DNA of 30,780 nucleotides, taken from assembly GCA_035535015.1 (NCBI GenBank), contig DATLQU010000008.1, forward strand, positions 1-30,780, in the 5' to 3' direction. The stretch comes from Palsa-661 sp035535015. GTDB taxonomy: Bacteria > Actinomycetota > Acidimicrobiia > Acidimicrobiales > UBA8190. Each line of letters opens with the position of its first letter. Within the stretch, counting starts at the first letter, position 1. The translations under genes were made by a program, and so were the position numbers. Shown here one piece after another: positions 1 through 8,041 of this stretch. The notes beneath the pieces are model-generated. The model was not told the origin of the DNA, ran no database searches, and saw only the letters and a program-made list of their open reading frames with translations.

Positions 1-134
1 GCGATGGCGATGGCGATGGCGATGGCGATGGCGATGGCGATGGCGATGGCGATGGCGATGGCGATGGCGATGGCGATGGCGATGGCGATGGCGATGGCGA
101 TGGCGATGGCGATGGCGATGGCGATGGCGATGGC
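1..134. repeat. (GCGATG)n hexanucleotide tandem repeat, at least 22 perfect units
   Basis: The first 134 bases are perfect 6-bp units, GCGATG on the plus strand and GCCATC on the minus strand. They end where the minus-strand gene reads Val-Phe before the first Ala. The period of six preserves the reading frame, so any change in copy number adds or removes Ala-Ile pairs without a frameshift. The repeat reaches base 1, so its true length is unknown. Confidence 0.97.
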
Positions 135-176
135 GAATACCCCATCGCTGAAGGTCTCGAGCCGTTCCTTGCTCAT
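1..176 (-). CDS. TMEM175-family (DUF1211) potassium channel, N-terminal fragment
   Basis: Read on the minus strand, an ATG at 176 opens MSKERLETFSDGVF followed by uninterrupted Ala-Ile dipeptides to the window edge. RLETFSD matches the RxxxFSD signature that begins the first membrane helix of prokaryotic TMEM175 channels, and FSDGVFAIAI is the usual continuation. Family members are potassium-selective membrane channels with six helices per repeat. In ordinary members the AIAI stretch is followed at once by a TLLVL-like sequence; here the Ala-Ile pair is repeated 22 times (about 44 residues) and the rest of the gene lies outside the window. An alternative ATG lies three codons upstream at 185. 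No Shine-Dalgarno sequence is visible for either start. Family assignment is firm from the motif; whether a functional channel is made is unknown, and the repeat may be an assembly artefact. Confidence 0.75.
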   Translation of the reverse strand, partial: MSKERLETFSDGVFAIAIAIAIAIAIAIAIAIAIAIAIAIAIAIAIAIAIAIAIAIAI

Positions 177-387
177 GGTGGGCATCACGGCGAACGATGA
201 TCCGCATCCACGTGCCGGTTGTCGGTCGATTGTTGGGTCGGGGGTCGAGCGCGAAGAGGCGGCGCCCTGATCGCCGGACGTGGCAAGCTTCCCGACGGTC
301 GGAGCATGGGCTCGGGCCCTGACTGGGGGAGCGATGGACGTCAGATCTGGGGCTTGTCGACGATCGAGGGGAGATTTCTGGAGTCGT

Positions 388-1716
388 ATGGTCTGGACCC
401 GGCGACATCGACTGGTTTTCCTTCTTGTCATCGGAGCCCTGCTGGCGTCGGCCTGCTCGTCGACAGGGCGGCCGACGGCGCGCCCACCGACCTCGACCTC
501 GACACGGCCGGCCGGTTCCAGCCAACCCCCGACGGGCCTCGTATCGCCGGGTGTCACCGCCACGACGGTCACCGTAGGTCAGGTGGATGATCTGACTCTG
601 CCGATCGCCGGACTCTTCAAGGGTGCTGAAGACGGCACGCAAGCGTATTTCGACTACATCAACAGTCAGGGTGGAGTGAACGGCCGTACCCTCAAACTCG
701 ACGCCGGAGACAGTTTGTACAGCGATGGAACGGCCGCCAACACGACCGCCGCCCAGGCCAAGAACGACTTCGCCCTGGTGGGCGGCTTCTCCCTGGTGGA
801 CTCGGCCGAAGAGTCGGTCATCGCCGATACCGGGATTCCTGACGTGGCCTACCCGTTGGATCCGGGTCTCTCGAACCTCCCCTCGGCGTACAGCCCGGTT
901 CCCAACAACGACAACGACTTCCCGGTCACCATCATGAAGGTGTTGAAGCGGAAGTTTCCGACCGCTGTCAAGCACGTGGGCATCCTGTGGGCCAATGACG
1001 ACGCGGCGACCATGGAAGCCGAAAAGGCCTTCGAACGCGGGGCAAAGTCGCAGGGATTCACTATCGTGTACGACGCTAGCTTTATGCCCAGTCAGACAAC
1101 ATTCCTAGCCAATGTGCTGACTATGAAGGCGAAGGGCGTTCAGATGTTCTTTACTCAGCAACTACCGGACGCGTACGCGGCCACGGTGGCAAAGGAGATG
1201 CAACAACAGGATTTCCACCCCATAAATGTTGAGGGTGATGCCTATTCGGCCAGCCTGATCAAGGAGGGTGGCGCGGCCGTCAACGGCATGTACATCGAGA
1301 TCGGCTACCTGCTCTACCTCGACGCCGATGCCGCCCTGCCGGCCGTGAAACTGTTCACAAAATGGATGAAGAGAGCGGACTCGTCGGCCAACTTCGAGTT
1401 GCAGGCACTGTTCGGATGGGCGTCGGCCGAGCTCTTCGTGGATGGTCTGCGACAGGCCGGATCGCCGCCCACACGCGCGGGGTTGGAGCAGGCATTGGAC
1501 AGAATCACCAGCTTCAATGCGAGCGGCCTGCTGACAACGTCCGATCCCGCCCGGAATGTCCCTGGTTCGTGCGTGGTCCTGGCCCAGGTCCGAAACGGTC
1601 ACGTCGTGCGGGTCTCACCCACACCGAGGACGGGGTTCCTCTGTGAGCCGAACTCCTTGCTGCCGGCTCCGGGCTTCAAGCCCGAAGTGCGGACGGTGCC
1701 TTCGGCCTCAGGTTGA
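388..1716 (+). CDS. Branched-chain amino acid-type ABC transporter substrate-binding lipoprotein
   Basis: This 442-residue protein is a type I periplasmic-binding fold of the Leu/Ile/Val-receptor kind (Peripla_BP_6), expected to be lipid-anchored outside the membrane and to capture a small amphipathic solute. The N-terminus has basic residues, a hydrophobic stretch and a lipobox ending ASAC, with the lipidated Cys at residue 23; a Ser/Thr/Pro-rich linker follows. The mature part begins VTVGQVDDLTLP and contains the family pattern GAEDGTQAYFDYIN, then NGRTLKL and a second lobe starting near KHVGILWAND. The ATG at 388 was chosen because it places the signal peptide at the N-terminus and has GGAG just upstream; the frame stays open to 280, but that extension is not signal-like. 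No permease or ATPase genes adjoin it, so it is an orphan receptor and its ligand cannot be told. Confidence 0.85.
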   Translation: MVWTRRHRLVFLLVIGALLASACSSTGRPTARPPTSTSTRPAGSSQPPTGLVSPGVTATTVTVGQVDDLTLPIAGLFKGAEDGTQAYFDYINSQGGVNGRTLKLDAGDSLYSDGTAANTTAAQAKNDFALVGGFSLVDSAEESVIADTGIPDVAYPLDPGLSNLPSAYSPVPNNDNDFPVTIMKVLKRKFPTAVKHVGILWANDDAATMEAEKAFERGAKSQGFTIVYDASFMPSQTTFLANVLTMKAKGVQMFFTQQLPDAYAATVAKEMQQQDFHPINVEGDAYSASLIKEGGAAVNGMYIEIGYLLYLDADAALPAVKLFTKWMKRADSSANFELQALFGWASAELFVDGLRQAGSPPTRAGLEQALDRITSFNASGLLTTSDPARNVPGSCVVLAQVRNGHVVRVSPTPRTGFLCEPNSLLPAPGFKPEVRTVPSASG

Positions 1717-1772
1717 CGTGGCCGCCTCGGGTACGACGGGCTTTCACGCCACGGGCGCAGGACGAGAAGGGC

Positions 1773-2954
1773 CTACTCCTTGGCCGTGGCATAGACGGCC
1801 CGAGCACGAAAACGCAGGGGTCGTTCACTCAACTCCTCCAAGTAGTGGGCCGTCCAACCGGCAATCCGTGCGATCGTGAAGATCGTCCGACCGGCGTCGG
1901 TCGGCATGCCCGTCGCCCAGGTAACGGCGGCCAGGGCCAGGTCCACGTTGGGATCAGGCACGCTGTGCTCCCTGGCCAAGGAGATGAGCTCGTCCACCAG
2001 CGCTCGTTGTTCGGGTTGGGCCAGTCGATTGAAACACTCGAGAAGAGGTGCCACGCGCGGGTCCCCGTGCTTGTACACGGTGTGTCCGAAGCCCGGCAGG
2101 ACCCCTTGCCACCGCAGACACTCGTTCAATGCCCGCTCGACGCCTTGTCGGTCGGCATCGACCAGCAAGGAATAGGCGAGTTGGCTGGCTCCTCCGTGCA
2201 GAGGCCCGGCCAAAGTACCCAGGCCGGCCAGGACGGCATCGTAGAGATCGGCTCGCGTCGACGCAGCCACCCGAACCGCCACCGTCGACGTGGCCAGTTC
2301 GTGATCGGCCATCAGAACGAGGGCCACATTGACTGAACGATCAAGCTCACGGCGGACGGCCGGAGCTAGCCCGGAAGGGACAAGGTGCCGAGCCAGACGC
2401 TCGGCCGTCGAACCGTTGCCCGGCGACGTCGTGTCTGAGGCGACCGTCGGCAGCGAGGCCACCATGGTGGTGATAAGACGCCGCGCCGATCGGATCACGA
2501 GCTCCTCCCGGAGATCGGCCCGTAGTCGGTCCCTGGCGCCACACATCACGGTCACCCAGCGCAAGAGGTCACCCGTCTCGAGCCGAGGAGGGCGGGGGAG
2601 CCGGACCGGGTCCCAGTCGGAGGGCAGGGGATCGGCACGCCAAAGCAGATCGGCCACCTCTTCGAAAGTGGCGCGTGTGGCGAGCCGGGCGATCGGCTGC
2701 CCCCGATAGGACGCTCCTTCCTCGCGGATCTGGGTGATCCCGGTCGTCACCGAGGCCAACCTCGATTCCACCGGTCGTGACCCACGGGAGCGGCGAGCCA
2801 ACTGTTCGACCTCGTCGACGTCGAAGAGCCGTCGCCTCCGGCTGTCATCACTCGGGTGCGAGACAAGGAGACCACGACTGACGTAGGCGTAGAGAGTGGG
2901 GAGCTTCACCCCGAGCCGCCGTGCCGCCTCCTCGCTCTCGAGCATCCTGCCCAT
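1773..2954 (-). CDS. Citrate synthase-family protein with N-terminal helix-turn-helix domain
   Basis: This 393-residue protein joins a MerR/excisionase-like helix-turn-helix (about residues 4-50; ESEEAARRLGVKLPTLYAYV, then a basic wing before LFDVDEVEQL) to a citrate synthase fold. The three catalytic positions of the family are present: His218 in ADHELATST, His291 in FGHTVYKHGDPR and Asp338 in NVDLAL. The Arg that usually follows the second His (FGHRVY) is Thr. Citrate synthases condense acetyl-CoA with oxaloacetate; 2-methylcitrate synthases use propionyl-CoA, and the sequence does not tell which applies. It is divergent from a second citrate synthase gene at 3076. The ATG at 2954 fits a leaderless transcript from the promoter at 2961-2989; an ATG three codons further in is the alternative. 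The DNA-binding domain suggests the enzyme could sense substrate and regulate transcription, which is inference. Confidence 0.85.
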   Translation of the reverse strand: MGRMLESEEAARRLGVKLPTLYAYVSRGLLVSHPSDDSRRRRLFDVDEVEQLARRSRGSRPVESRLASVTTGITQIREEGASYRGQPIARLATRATFEEVADLLWRADPLPSDWDPVRLPRPPRLETGDLLRWVTVMCGARDRLRADLREELVIRSARRLITTMVASLPTVASDTTSPGNGSTAERLARHLVPSGLAPAVRRELDRSVNVALVLMADHELATSTVAVRVAASTRADLYDAVLAGLGTLAGPLHGGASQLAYSLLVDADRQGVERALNECLRWQGVLPGFGHTVYKHGDPRVAPLLECFNRLAQPEQRALVDELISLAREHSVPDPNVDLALAAVTWATGMPTDAGRTIFTIARIAGWTAHYLEELSERPLRFRARAVYATAKE

Positions 2955-2960
2955 CGGTCC

Positions 2961-2989
2961 AGGATAGGGAAATACATTGACTTGATCAA
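2961..2989 (-). promoter_or_regulatory. Sigma-70-like promoter for the HTH-citrate synthase, apparently leaderless
   Basis: On the minus strand TTGATC (2989-2984) is followed by a 17-base spacer and TATCCT (2966-2961). Six bases separate the -10 hexamer from the ATG at 2954, so transcription should begin at or next to the start codon, and there is no Shine-Dalgarno sequence. The -35 element lies inside an 8-bp palindrome, TTGATCAA (2982-2989), which also sits upstream of the divergent gene and could be an operator shared by both. Confidence 0.55.
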
Positions 2990-3075
2990 CATTTACACAT
3001 AGGGGCGGACCAGCGATGATGGCGGCAGACCCAAAGCCGAAGCGGCCCCAGGGCGACGAACATCGAGGAGGCCTG

Positions 3076-4593
3076 ATGACCACCGTCCGCGATCTGATGT
3101 CCAGCCCTGCCCTGGTCTGCGGCACCGACGTCCTGTTGGCTGATGCGGCCCGCCAGATGCGCGATGCCGAATCAGGATCGATCATCGTCGTGGAAGACGA
3201 CAAAGCCATCGGCATACTCACAGAACGTGATCTGCTCCGGTCGGCGGCAGCGCGCCTTGATCCGGCCCAAGAACGGGTTGGATTGTGGATGACGGCACAC
3301 CCCGACACCCTTGGCCCAGAAGAGGAGGTCGGGGCGGCATGGGCCAGTCTTTCGTCCCACCACTATCGCCACCTCCCTGTCGTCGACGACGGTGTCCTGG
3401 TCGGTGTCGTCTCGATCCGCGACCTCATGGCCATCGCCAGCCTCCGTCCGGCGGATGAGGTGGCGCACGACGTACCGCGGGGATTGGAAGGAGTCGTTGT
3501 CTCGGAGACGACCGTTGGCGATGTCCGGGGCTTGGAGGGGTTCTTCCACTACCGCCAGTACTCGGCCGTCGAACTGGCCGAGAAGCGATCGCTCGAGGAC
3601 GTCTGGTTCCTCCTTTTCAACGGTTCGTTGCCCTCACCGGCGCAAGCTGACACCTTCAGCGACGAGATCGTCGGACAGCGGGGATTGCCCCCCGGTCTCA
3701 TGGCCCTGCTTCCTTCGCTCGCCGATCAGGGCACCCCTCTCGACGTCCTGCGCACCGGCGTGTCGTTGCTGGGATCAGAACTCGGGTTCGGAGCCACCAC
3801 CGATATCGATGCCCCGAGTCTCAAGCGTCAAGCCACTCGGCTGTGCGCCGTCGTCCCCACCATCCTCACCGCCGCCTACCGGATCCGCTCGGGACTCGAG
3901 CCGGTACCCCCCCGGGATGACCTGGCCACGGCGGCCAACTACCTGTGGATGCTCACCGGCCGGCAGCCGTCGACCGAACAGGCCCGCGCCGTCGAGCGCT
4001 ATCTCATGCTCACCATCGATCACGGTTTCAACTCCTCGACCTTCACATCCCGGGTCATCACTTCGACCGGAGCAGACCTGGCGGCTGCCGTCTGCGGCGC
4101 CATCGGAGCACTCTCGGGACCACTGCACGGCGGAGCGCCGAGCCGGGCGCTCGACATGTTGGACGCCATCGGGACACCTGATCGGGCCGACGCCTGGATT
4201 CGTCACGCCGTCGAACGAGGTGAGCGCATCATGGGATTCGGTCACCGTGTCTACAAGACCGACGATCCCCGTTCGGTATTTCTCCGCTCAGTAGCCCAAG
4301 GTCTCGGAGGACCCCTCGTGGACTTTGCCTGCGACGTCGAGCGCATTGTCGTCAACCTCCTCAGCGAGCTCAAGCCTGACCACCGGCTTTACGCCAATGT
4401 CGAGTTCTTCGCCGGAGTGGTCATGGACGCTTGCGGTATCCCCCGCCAGATGTTCACGCCGACCTTCGCCTCGAGCCGCATCATCGGCTGGGCCACCCAC
4501 GTCATGGAACAAGCGGCCGACAATCGGCTGATTCGACCCACCGCCCGCTACGTGGGCCCGCCGCCACCCCAACCGGTCCCCTCCGCCCCGTGA
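3076..4593 (+). CDS. CBS-domain/citrate synthase fusion protein (CitA-like)
   Basis: This 505-residue protein has a pair of CBS domains (about residues 1-120; DLMSSPAL, SIIVVEDDKAIGILTERDLL, then HLPVVDDGVLVGVVSIRDLM) fused to a complete citrate synthase domain (about 135-495). CBS pairs bind adenine nucleotides or related ligands and regulate the attached enzyme, so energy-state control of acetyl-CoA entry into the citrate cycle is plausible. Catalytic His316 (DHGFNSSTF) and His390 (FGHRVYKTDDPR) are present, but the expected catalytic Asp is Glu443 in NVEFF. I recall actinobacterial citrate synthase 2 (CitA) proteins also carrying NVEF here. The ATG at 3076 was chosen because GAGGAGG lies four bases upstream and the CBS fold begins at once; an in-frame ATG at 3016 would add 20 unstructured residues. 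It is divergent from the HTH-citrate synthase. Confidence 0.87.
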   Translation: MTTVRDLMSSPALVCGTDVLLADAARQMRDAESGSIIVVEDDKAIGILTERDLLRSAAARLDPAQERVGLWMTAHPDTLGPEEEVGAAWASLSSHHYRHLPVVDDGVLVGVVSIRDLMAIASLRPADEVAHDVPRGLEGVVVSETTVGDVRGLEGFFHYRQYSAVELAEKRSLEDVWFLLFNGSLPSPAQADTFSDEIVGQRGLPPGLMALLPSLADQGTPLDVLRTGVSLLGSELGFGATTDIDAPSLKRQATRLCAVVPTILTAAYRIRSGLEPVPPRDDLATAANYLWMLTGRQPSTEQARAVERYLMLTIDHGFNSSTFTSRVITSTGADLAAAVCGAIGALSGPLHGGAPSRALDMLDAIGTPDRADAWIRHAVERGERIMGFGHRVYKTDDPRSVFLRSVAQGLGGPLVDFACDVERIVVNLLSELKPDHRLYANVEFFAGVVMDACGIPRQMFTPTFASSRIIGWATHVMEQAADNRLIRPTARYVGPPPPQPVPSAP

Positions 4594-4616
4594 GGATTCG
4601 ACCGGGAGTTGCCCTG

Positions 4617-6476
4617 TCAGTTGGCAGCGCGTGTGATCAGCGACGCGTACAGCGCCGCTCCTGCGGTCGTCGAATGGATCTGATCGGGACCGAGGACACC
4701 GGCGCCGCCTGATGCGTCGTACCAGTCGACCAGCACGACACGCGGCGAGTGGGAGGCACAGGAGGACAGCGTGCCGTTGGTGATCGACTCCCAGGGCCGA
4801 GGCATCCGCACGTTCACGAAGATCACCTTGGGCACTCCCGACGCCAGGCTCAATATCTGATCGCATTGGGAGACACTCATGGGACCGTTGGTCCCGAGTC
4901 CGATGACCAAGGCGGTGAGGCCGTTCAACCGGCCGGCGGCCTTGTACTCACCGAGCCGGCCGACGCCGTCCGACACCTGGCGACCGACGACGGCGTCGAC
5001 CACGGTCGACGGACCGAGATCCAGTTTCAACCCATTGGCGGCATCGAGCATCACCGAATCGCCGATGGCCAACACGTCATTGGGTTTCGTCGTCGTCGAC
5101 ACCGTGGGGGACCCGCTCCCGGCGTTGTTCGACGCCCCCCTCATGGTCGGGTGGCCCGTTCGGACGCTGGCCACGAGGCTGTGTCCCGTTCGGACGATGG
5201 CCGAACGCCCAGCCGGCGTCGAGCTGACGGCCAGGGCGGGGGAGGGGACCACGGGAGCAGTCGTCAGTGCCACGACCAGGAGCCCGACGACCGAAGCGAA
5301 TCCGCCGGCCACGGCCAGGGGCACGCGCCGGCGCTGTCCCCACAGCCACAGGAAGGCCGACTGTGCCGTTCCGTTGCGGAACGGTTGTTCCACCAGCCGG
5401 TACGAGAGGTCGCTGGCCACGGTGACGAGGGCCAGTCGGATGGCGGTGATCTCCCAACCGGGGAGGGAAACGTCTAACCCCGGGCGGGTCAGTTCGAAGA
5501 TCGGCCAATGCCACAGATAGATGGCGTACGACCGTTTCCCGATCCACTGGAGCACGGGTGTGGCCAGCAGGCGTGCTCCCCGGACAGCCGGATGGGTGGC
5601 CACGAGGATGACGGCGGCGGTCAGCACCGTGGCCAGCTGCAGCCCCCCCCGGTAGGTGAAGGTGCCGTACTGGTTCAAGATCACCATGAGGGTGACCAGC
5701 CCGGCAAAGGCTCCGAGTCCGACGATGCCCATCAGACGACGCGCCGACGTGGTCACCGAAGCGGACCGGCTCCAGGGGGGGAAGGCGATCGCCAGGGCGG
5801 CGCCCAGGAGGAGTCCGCCCGCATGACTGTCCGTTCCGAAGTACACCCGGGACGGATCCTGAGATGACTGGAACAAGACGGCCATCCAGACACTCGAGCC
5901 CACGGCACCGATCAGGGCGATCCAGCCGATGCGTCTTGTCCGGCCCTGGCGGCCGGCAGCAAGCAGCACGATCAGCGGCCATACGAGATAGAACTGCTCT
6001 TCGACGGCCAAAGACCAGAGGTGCAGAACCAAGGGGGGTCGCCCGACCGACTGGAAGTAGCTCACGTGGTGGAAGAGCAACCACCAGTTGGTGAAATACC
6101 CGAAGACGGCGGGAAGCCCAGCGGCGAGCAGCGACAGAGCGTCGCGGGCGACAATCGTCGAGACAGCCACCACCACGCCCAGCATGAACAGCAGGGCCGG
6201 TACCAGTCGGCGGGCCCGGCGGAGCCAGAAACGGCCAAGGCCCACCCGGCCCGTCCGGCGCAACTCCGAGGTGAGGAGGCTGGTGATCAGAAATCCCGAG
6301 ATCACGAAGAACACGTCCACCCCGAGGAACCCCCCGGGCAGCCACGACACGGGGAGGTGATAGAGGACCACAGCGGTGACGGCGACGGCTCGAAGTCCCT
6401 CGATGGCCGGAAGGTGAGGCGCGACCGGTCCGGGGCGGTCCGAGTCGATGTCCACAAGCCGATCAGACGTCGTCAC
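4617..6476 (-). CDS. OafA/OatA-like membrane acyltransferase with C-terminal SGNH domain
   Basis: The 619-residue protein has an acyltransferase-3 membrane domain (about residues 20-390). The family opening is LPAIEGLRAVAV, the catalytic-type His lies in VLYHLP, and GVDVFFVISGFLIT and LWSLAVEEQFYLVWPL follow; about ten hydrophobic helices can be seen. A Ser/Thr-rich linker leads to an extracellular SGNH esterase-like domain with block I (AIGDSVML), block III (GLGTNG) and the catalytic pair DQIH near the C-terminus. Such proteins carry acetyl or other acyl groups across the membrane and place them on peptidoglycan, polysaccharide or glycolipid; the acceptor is unknown. The GTG start at 6476 was preferred because GGGGA lies just upstream and family homology begins soon after; the frame stays open to a GTG at 6581. 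It stands alone, convergent with the CBS-citrate synthase and divergent from the Mau-like cluster. Confidence 0.87.
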   Translation of the reverse strand: MTTSDRLVDIDSDRPGPVAPHLPAIEGLRAVAVTAVVLYHLPVSWLPGGFLGVDVFFVISGFLITSLLTSELRRTGRVGLGRFWLRRARRLVPALLFMLGVVVAVSTIVARDALSLLAAGLPAVFGYFTNWWLLFHHVSYFQSVGRPPLVLHLWSLAVEEQFYLVWPLIVLLAAGRQGRTRRIGWIALIGAVGSSVWMAVLFQSSQDPSRVYFGTDSHAGGLLLGAALAIAFPPWSRSASVTTSARRLMGIVGLGAFAGLVTLMVILNQYGTFTYRGGLQLATVLTAAVILVATHPAVRGARLLATPVLQWIGKRSYAIYLWHWPIFELTRPGLDVSLPGWEITAIRLALVTVASDLSYRLVEQPFRNGTAQSAFLWLWGQRRRVPLAVAGGFASVVGLLVVALTTAPVVPSPALAVSSTPAGRSAIVRTGHSLVASVRTGHPTMRGASNNAGSGSPTVSTTTKPNDVLAIGDSVMLDAANGLKLDLGPSTVVDAVVGRQVSDGVGRLGEYKAAGRLNGLTALVIGLGTNGPMSVSQCDQILSLASGVPKVIFVNVRMPRPWESITNGTLSSCASHSPRVVLVDWYDASGGAGVLGPDQIHSTTAGAALYASLITRAAN

Positions 6477-6697
6477 GCAGTCCCCACGTTCGAGAAAGCG
6501 GAATCGTTGACGTGTTTCATGCGATCCAAAGACTCTCGCCGCATCCGGACGATGGATCAAGCCCGGAAAGTGATTCGTCACCCCGGCCGGCCACGTCCGG
6601 TGGCCGACGGCCGTCCCTGGCCCGGCGTCGGCCAGCCCAATGTCCTGCTCAGGAGGCTGTTGGTGGATATGCCGATGGCGGCGGTACTCTCATCGCG

Positions 6698-7540
6698 GTG
6701 CTTGTCCTCGTCATCATGGACACGGTCGTCGTCGTGCTGCTGGCGGGACTGGTCGCCGGCCTCCTGCGCAGTCACGCCGACATCCTCCGGGCGCTGCACT
6801 CTCTCGGAGCCGGCGTCGGTGACCCCTCGGCATCACCGGAATCGGCCGGGCACATTCCGGCGATCGACCACACGGGGCCGGTCGATGCAGCGCCGCTGCA
6901 CATCGGACCGCCGCTGCCCCGCGACAGAGATTCCTGGTCGGCCCACGACATCGAAGGTTCGGATCCCCACGGTGACGCCGTCGCCCTCTCTGTGACCCGG
7001 ACCAGTCACCACACCCTCCTGGCATTCCTCTCGAGTGGCTGCAGTACTTGCGCCGGCTTCTGGGAGGCACTGGGAGATCCCGATCACGCCGGGCTTCCCG
7101 GCGATGTCCGCGTGGTCGTCGTCACCAAGGGTCCCGAGCTCGAGATTCCCTCCGAGGTCCGGCTCCGGGCCGGGCCGGGGACGAACGTCGTCATGTCGAG
7201 CCGGGCCTGGGACGATTATGAGGTGCCCGGATCACCGTTCTTCGTCCTGGTGGACGGCCGCACCCAGCGGCGGGTGGGGGAGGGCGTCGCCCGGCACTTC
7301 GCCCAGGTGGTCGATCTCGTCCGCCGATCCCGAGCTGAGGCCGAGGCCCCCGTTGCCGGCCGCGTCACAGCCGGGGATGCCGGCCACCGACTCGACGGCA
7401 AGGCCCGGGAGAAGATCAATGACGAGGAACTCATCGCCGCCGGCATCCATCCGGGCCACGCCAGTCTCTACCCCCAGAGACTCGATGATGTGTTCTCCGG
7501 CACGCCGGACCAGCCGGAGGACTCTCGTCCTGCGCGCTGA
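6698..7540 (+). CDS. MauD-like membrane-anchored thioredoxin-fold protein
   Basis: The frame encodes one N-terminal membrane helix, a variable linker and a thioredoxin-like domain with the redox pair Cys115-Ser-Thr-Cys118 (LAFLSSGCSTC). The cis-proline loop reads VPGSPFFVLVDG. One anchor helix followed by an extracytoplasmic thioredoxin fold is the architecture of MauD, which supports disulfide formation in methylamine dehydrogenase. It is the first gene of a cluster with MauE-like and MauA-like proteins, and the next gene starts 18 bases after its stop. The start is uncertain: the GTG at 6698 gives a 280-residue protein beginning at the membrane helix, while the ATG at 6716 and a distant ATG at 6512 are also in frame and none has a convincing ribosome-binding site. 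A C-terminal tail of about 75 residues after the fold is charged and of unknown role. The likely job is to oxidise or isomerise disulfides in the exported protein at 8601. Confidence 0.7.
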   Translation: MLVLVIMDTVVVVLLAGLVAGLLRSHADILRALHSLGAGVGDPSASPESAGHIPAIDHTGPVDAAPLHIGPPLPRDRDSWSAHDIEGSDPHGDAVALSVTRTSHHTLLAFLSSGCSTCAGFWEALGDPDHAGLPGDVRVVVVTKGPELEIPSEVRLRAGPGTNVVMSSRAWDDYEVPGSPFFVLVDGRTQRRVGEGVARHFAQVVDLVRRSRAEAEAPVAGRVTAGDAGHRLDGKAREKINDEELIAAGIHPGHASLYPQRLDDVFSGTPDQPEDSRPAR

Positions 7541-7558
7541 CGACACCGAATCTTCCGC

Positions 7559-8041
7559 GTGGTGACGCTCGAAGCGCACGGCATCCGGGCGAGACTCCCC
7601 GCGGGCTTCGAAGGGCGGATCTTCCGACGCCGGGCGATCGGAGACGAGGTGCCACGACCGGTGGCCCACTTCGCCACTGTACCGCTGTCGCCGGACACAT
7701 CGGACTTCGGCGGCGGACTCGTCTCCAACCTGCGGACCACTGACCTCTTCGTCGTCCTGTTCGAGTACGGCCCCGAGAGCCTCGGGAGGCCCCTCTTCGC
7801 CACCCGGGGCATGCCCCGTCGCCTCGAGACCCATCATTTCCGCCCGTACACCCTGCGACGCGGCCTCGGCGGCCAATCGGGTAGCCAATGGTTCTTCACC
7901 GAGCGAGGACGTCCGTTCACCCTCTACGCGGTGCTCGGCAGCCATGCCCGCCGTCATTCGCTCGTGGCCCCTCTGAACAGCCTCTTGCACCACCTGGAGG
8001 TGGCGCCGGCGGCGCCCGGTCGCCTCGCGGGCGAGCCGTGA
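7559..8041 (+). CDS. Conserved-looking hypothetical protein inside the Mau-like cluster
   Basis: This 160-residue protein has no signal peptide or membrane helix and belongs to no family I can name with confidence. It opens MVTLEAHGIRARLPAGFEGR and has a mixed alpha/beta character (TTDLFVVLFEYG, SQWFFTERGRPFTLYAVLG). Cysteine is absent, unlike in its neighbours, so it is probably not itself a redox partner. It starts with GTG at 7559 (a second GTG follows at once) without a clear ribosome-binding site, 18 bases after the MauD-like gene, and its TGA overlaps the GTG of the MauE-like gene. This coupling implies co-expression. It may be a cytoplasmic assembly or chaperone factor for the cluster, but that rests only on position. 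Confidence 0.7.
   Translation: MVTLEAHGIRARLPAGFEGRIFRRRAIGDEVPRPVAHFATVPLSPDTSDFGGGLVSNLRTTDLFVVLFEYGPESLGRPLFATRGMPRRLETHHFRPYTLRRGLGGQSGSQWFFTERGRPFTLYAVLGSHARRHSLVAPLNSLLHHLEVAPAAPGRLAGEP

Noticed and set aside
4..270. Plus-strand ORF beginning with a (Met-Ala)n run
   Set aside because: It is the shadow of the GCGATG repeat; the minus strand gives a recognisable TMEM175 N-terminus through the same bases, and the plus-strand tail resembles no protein.
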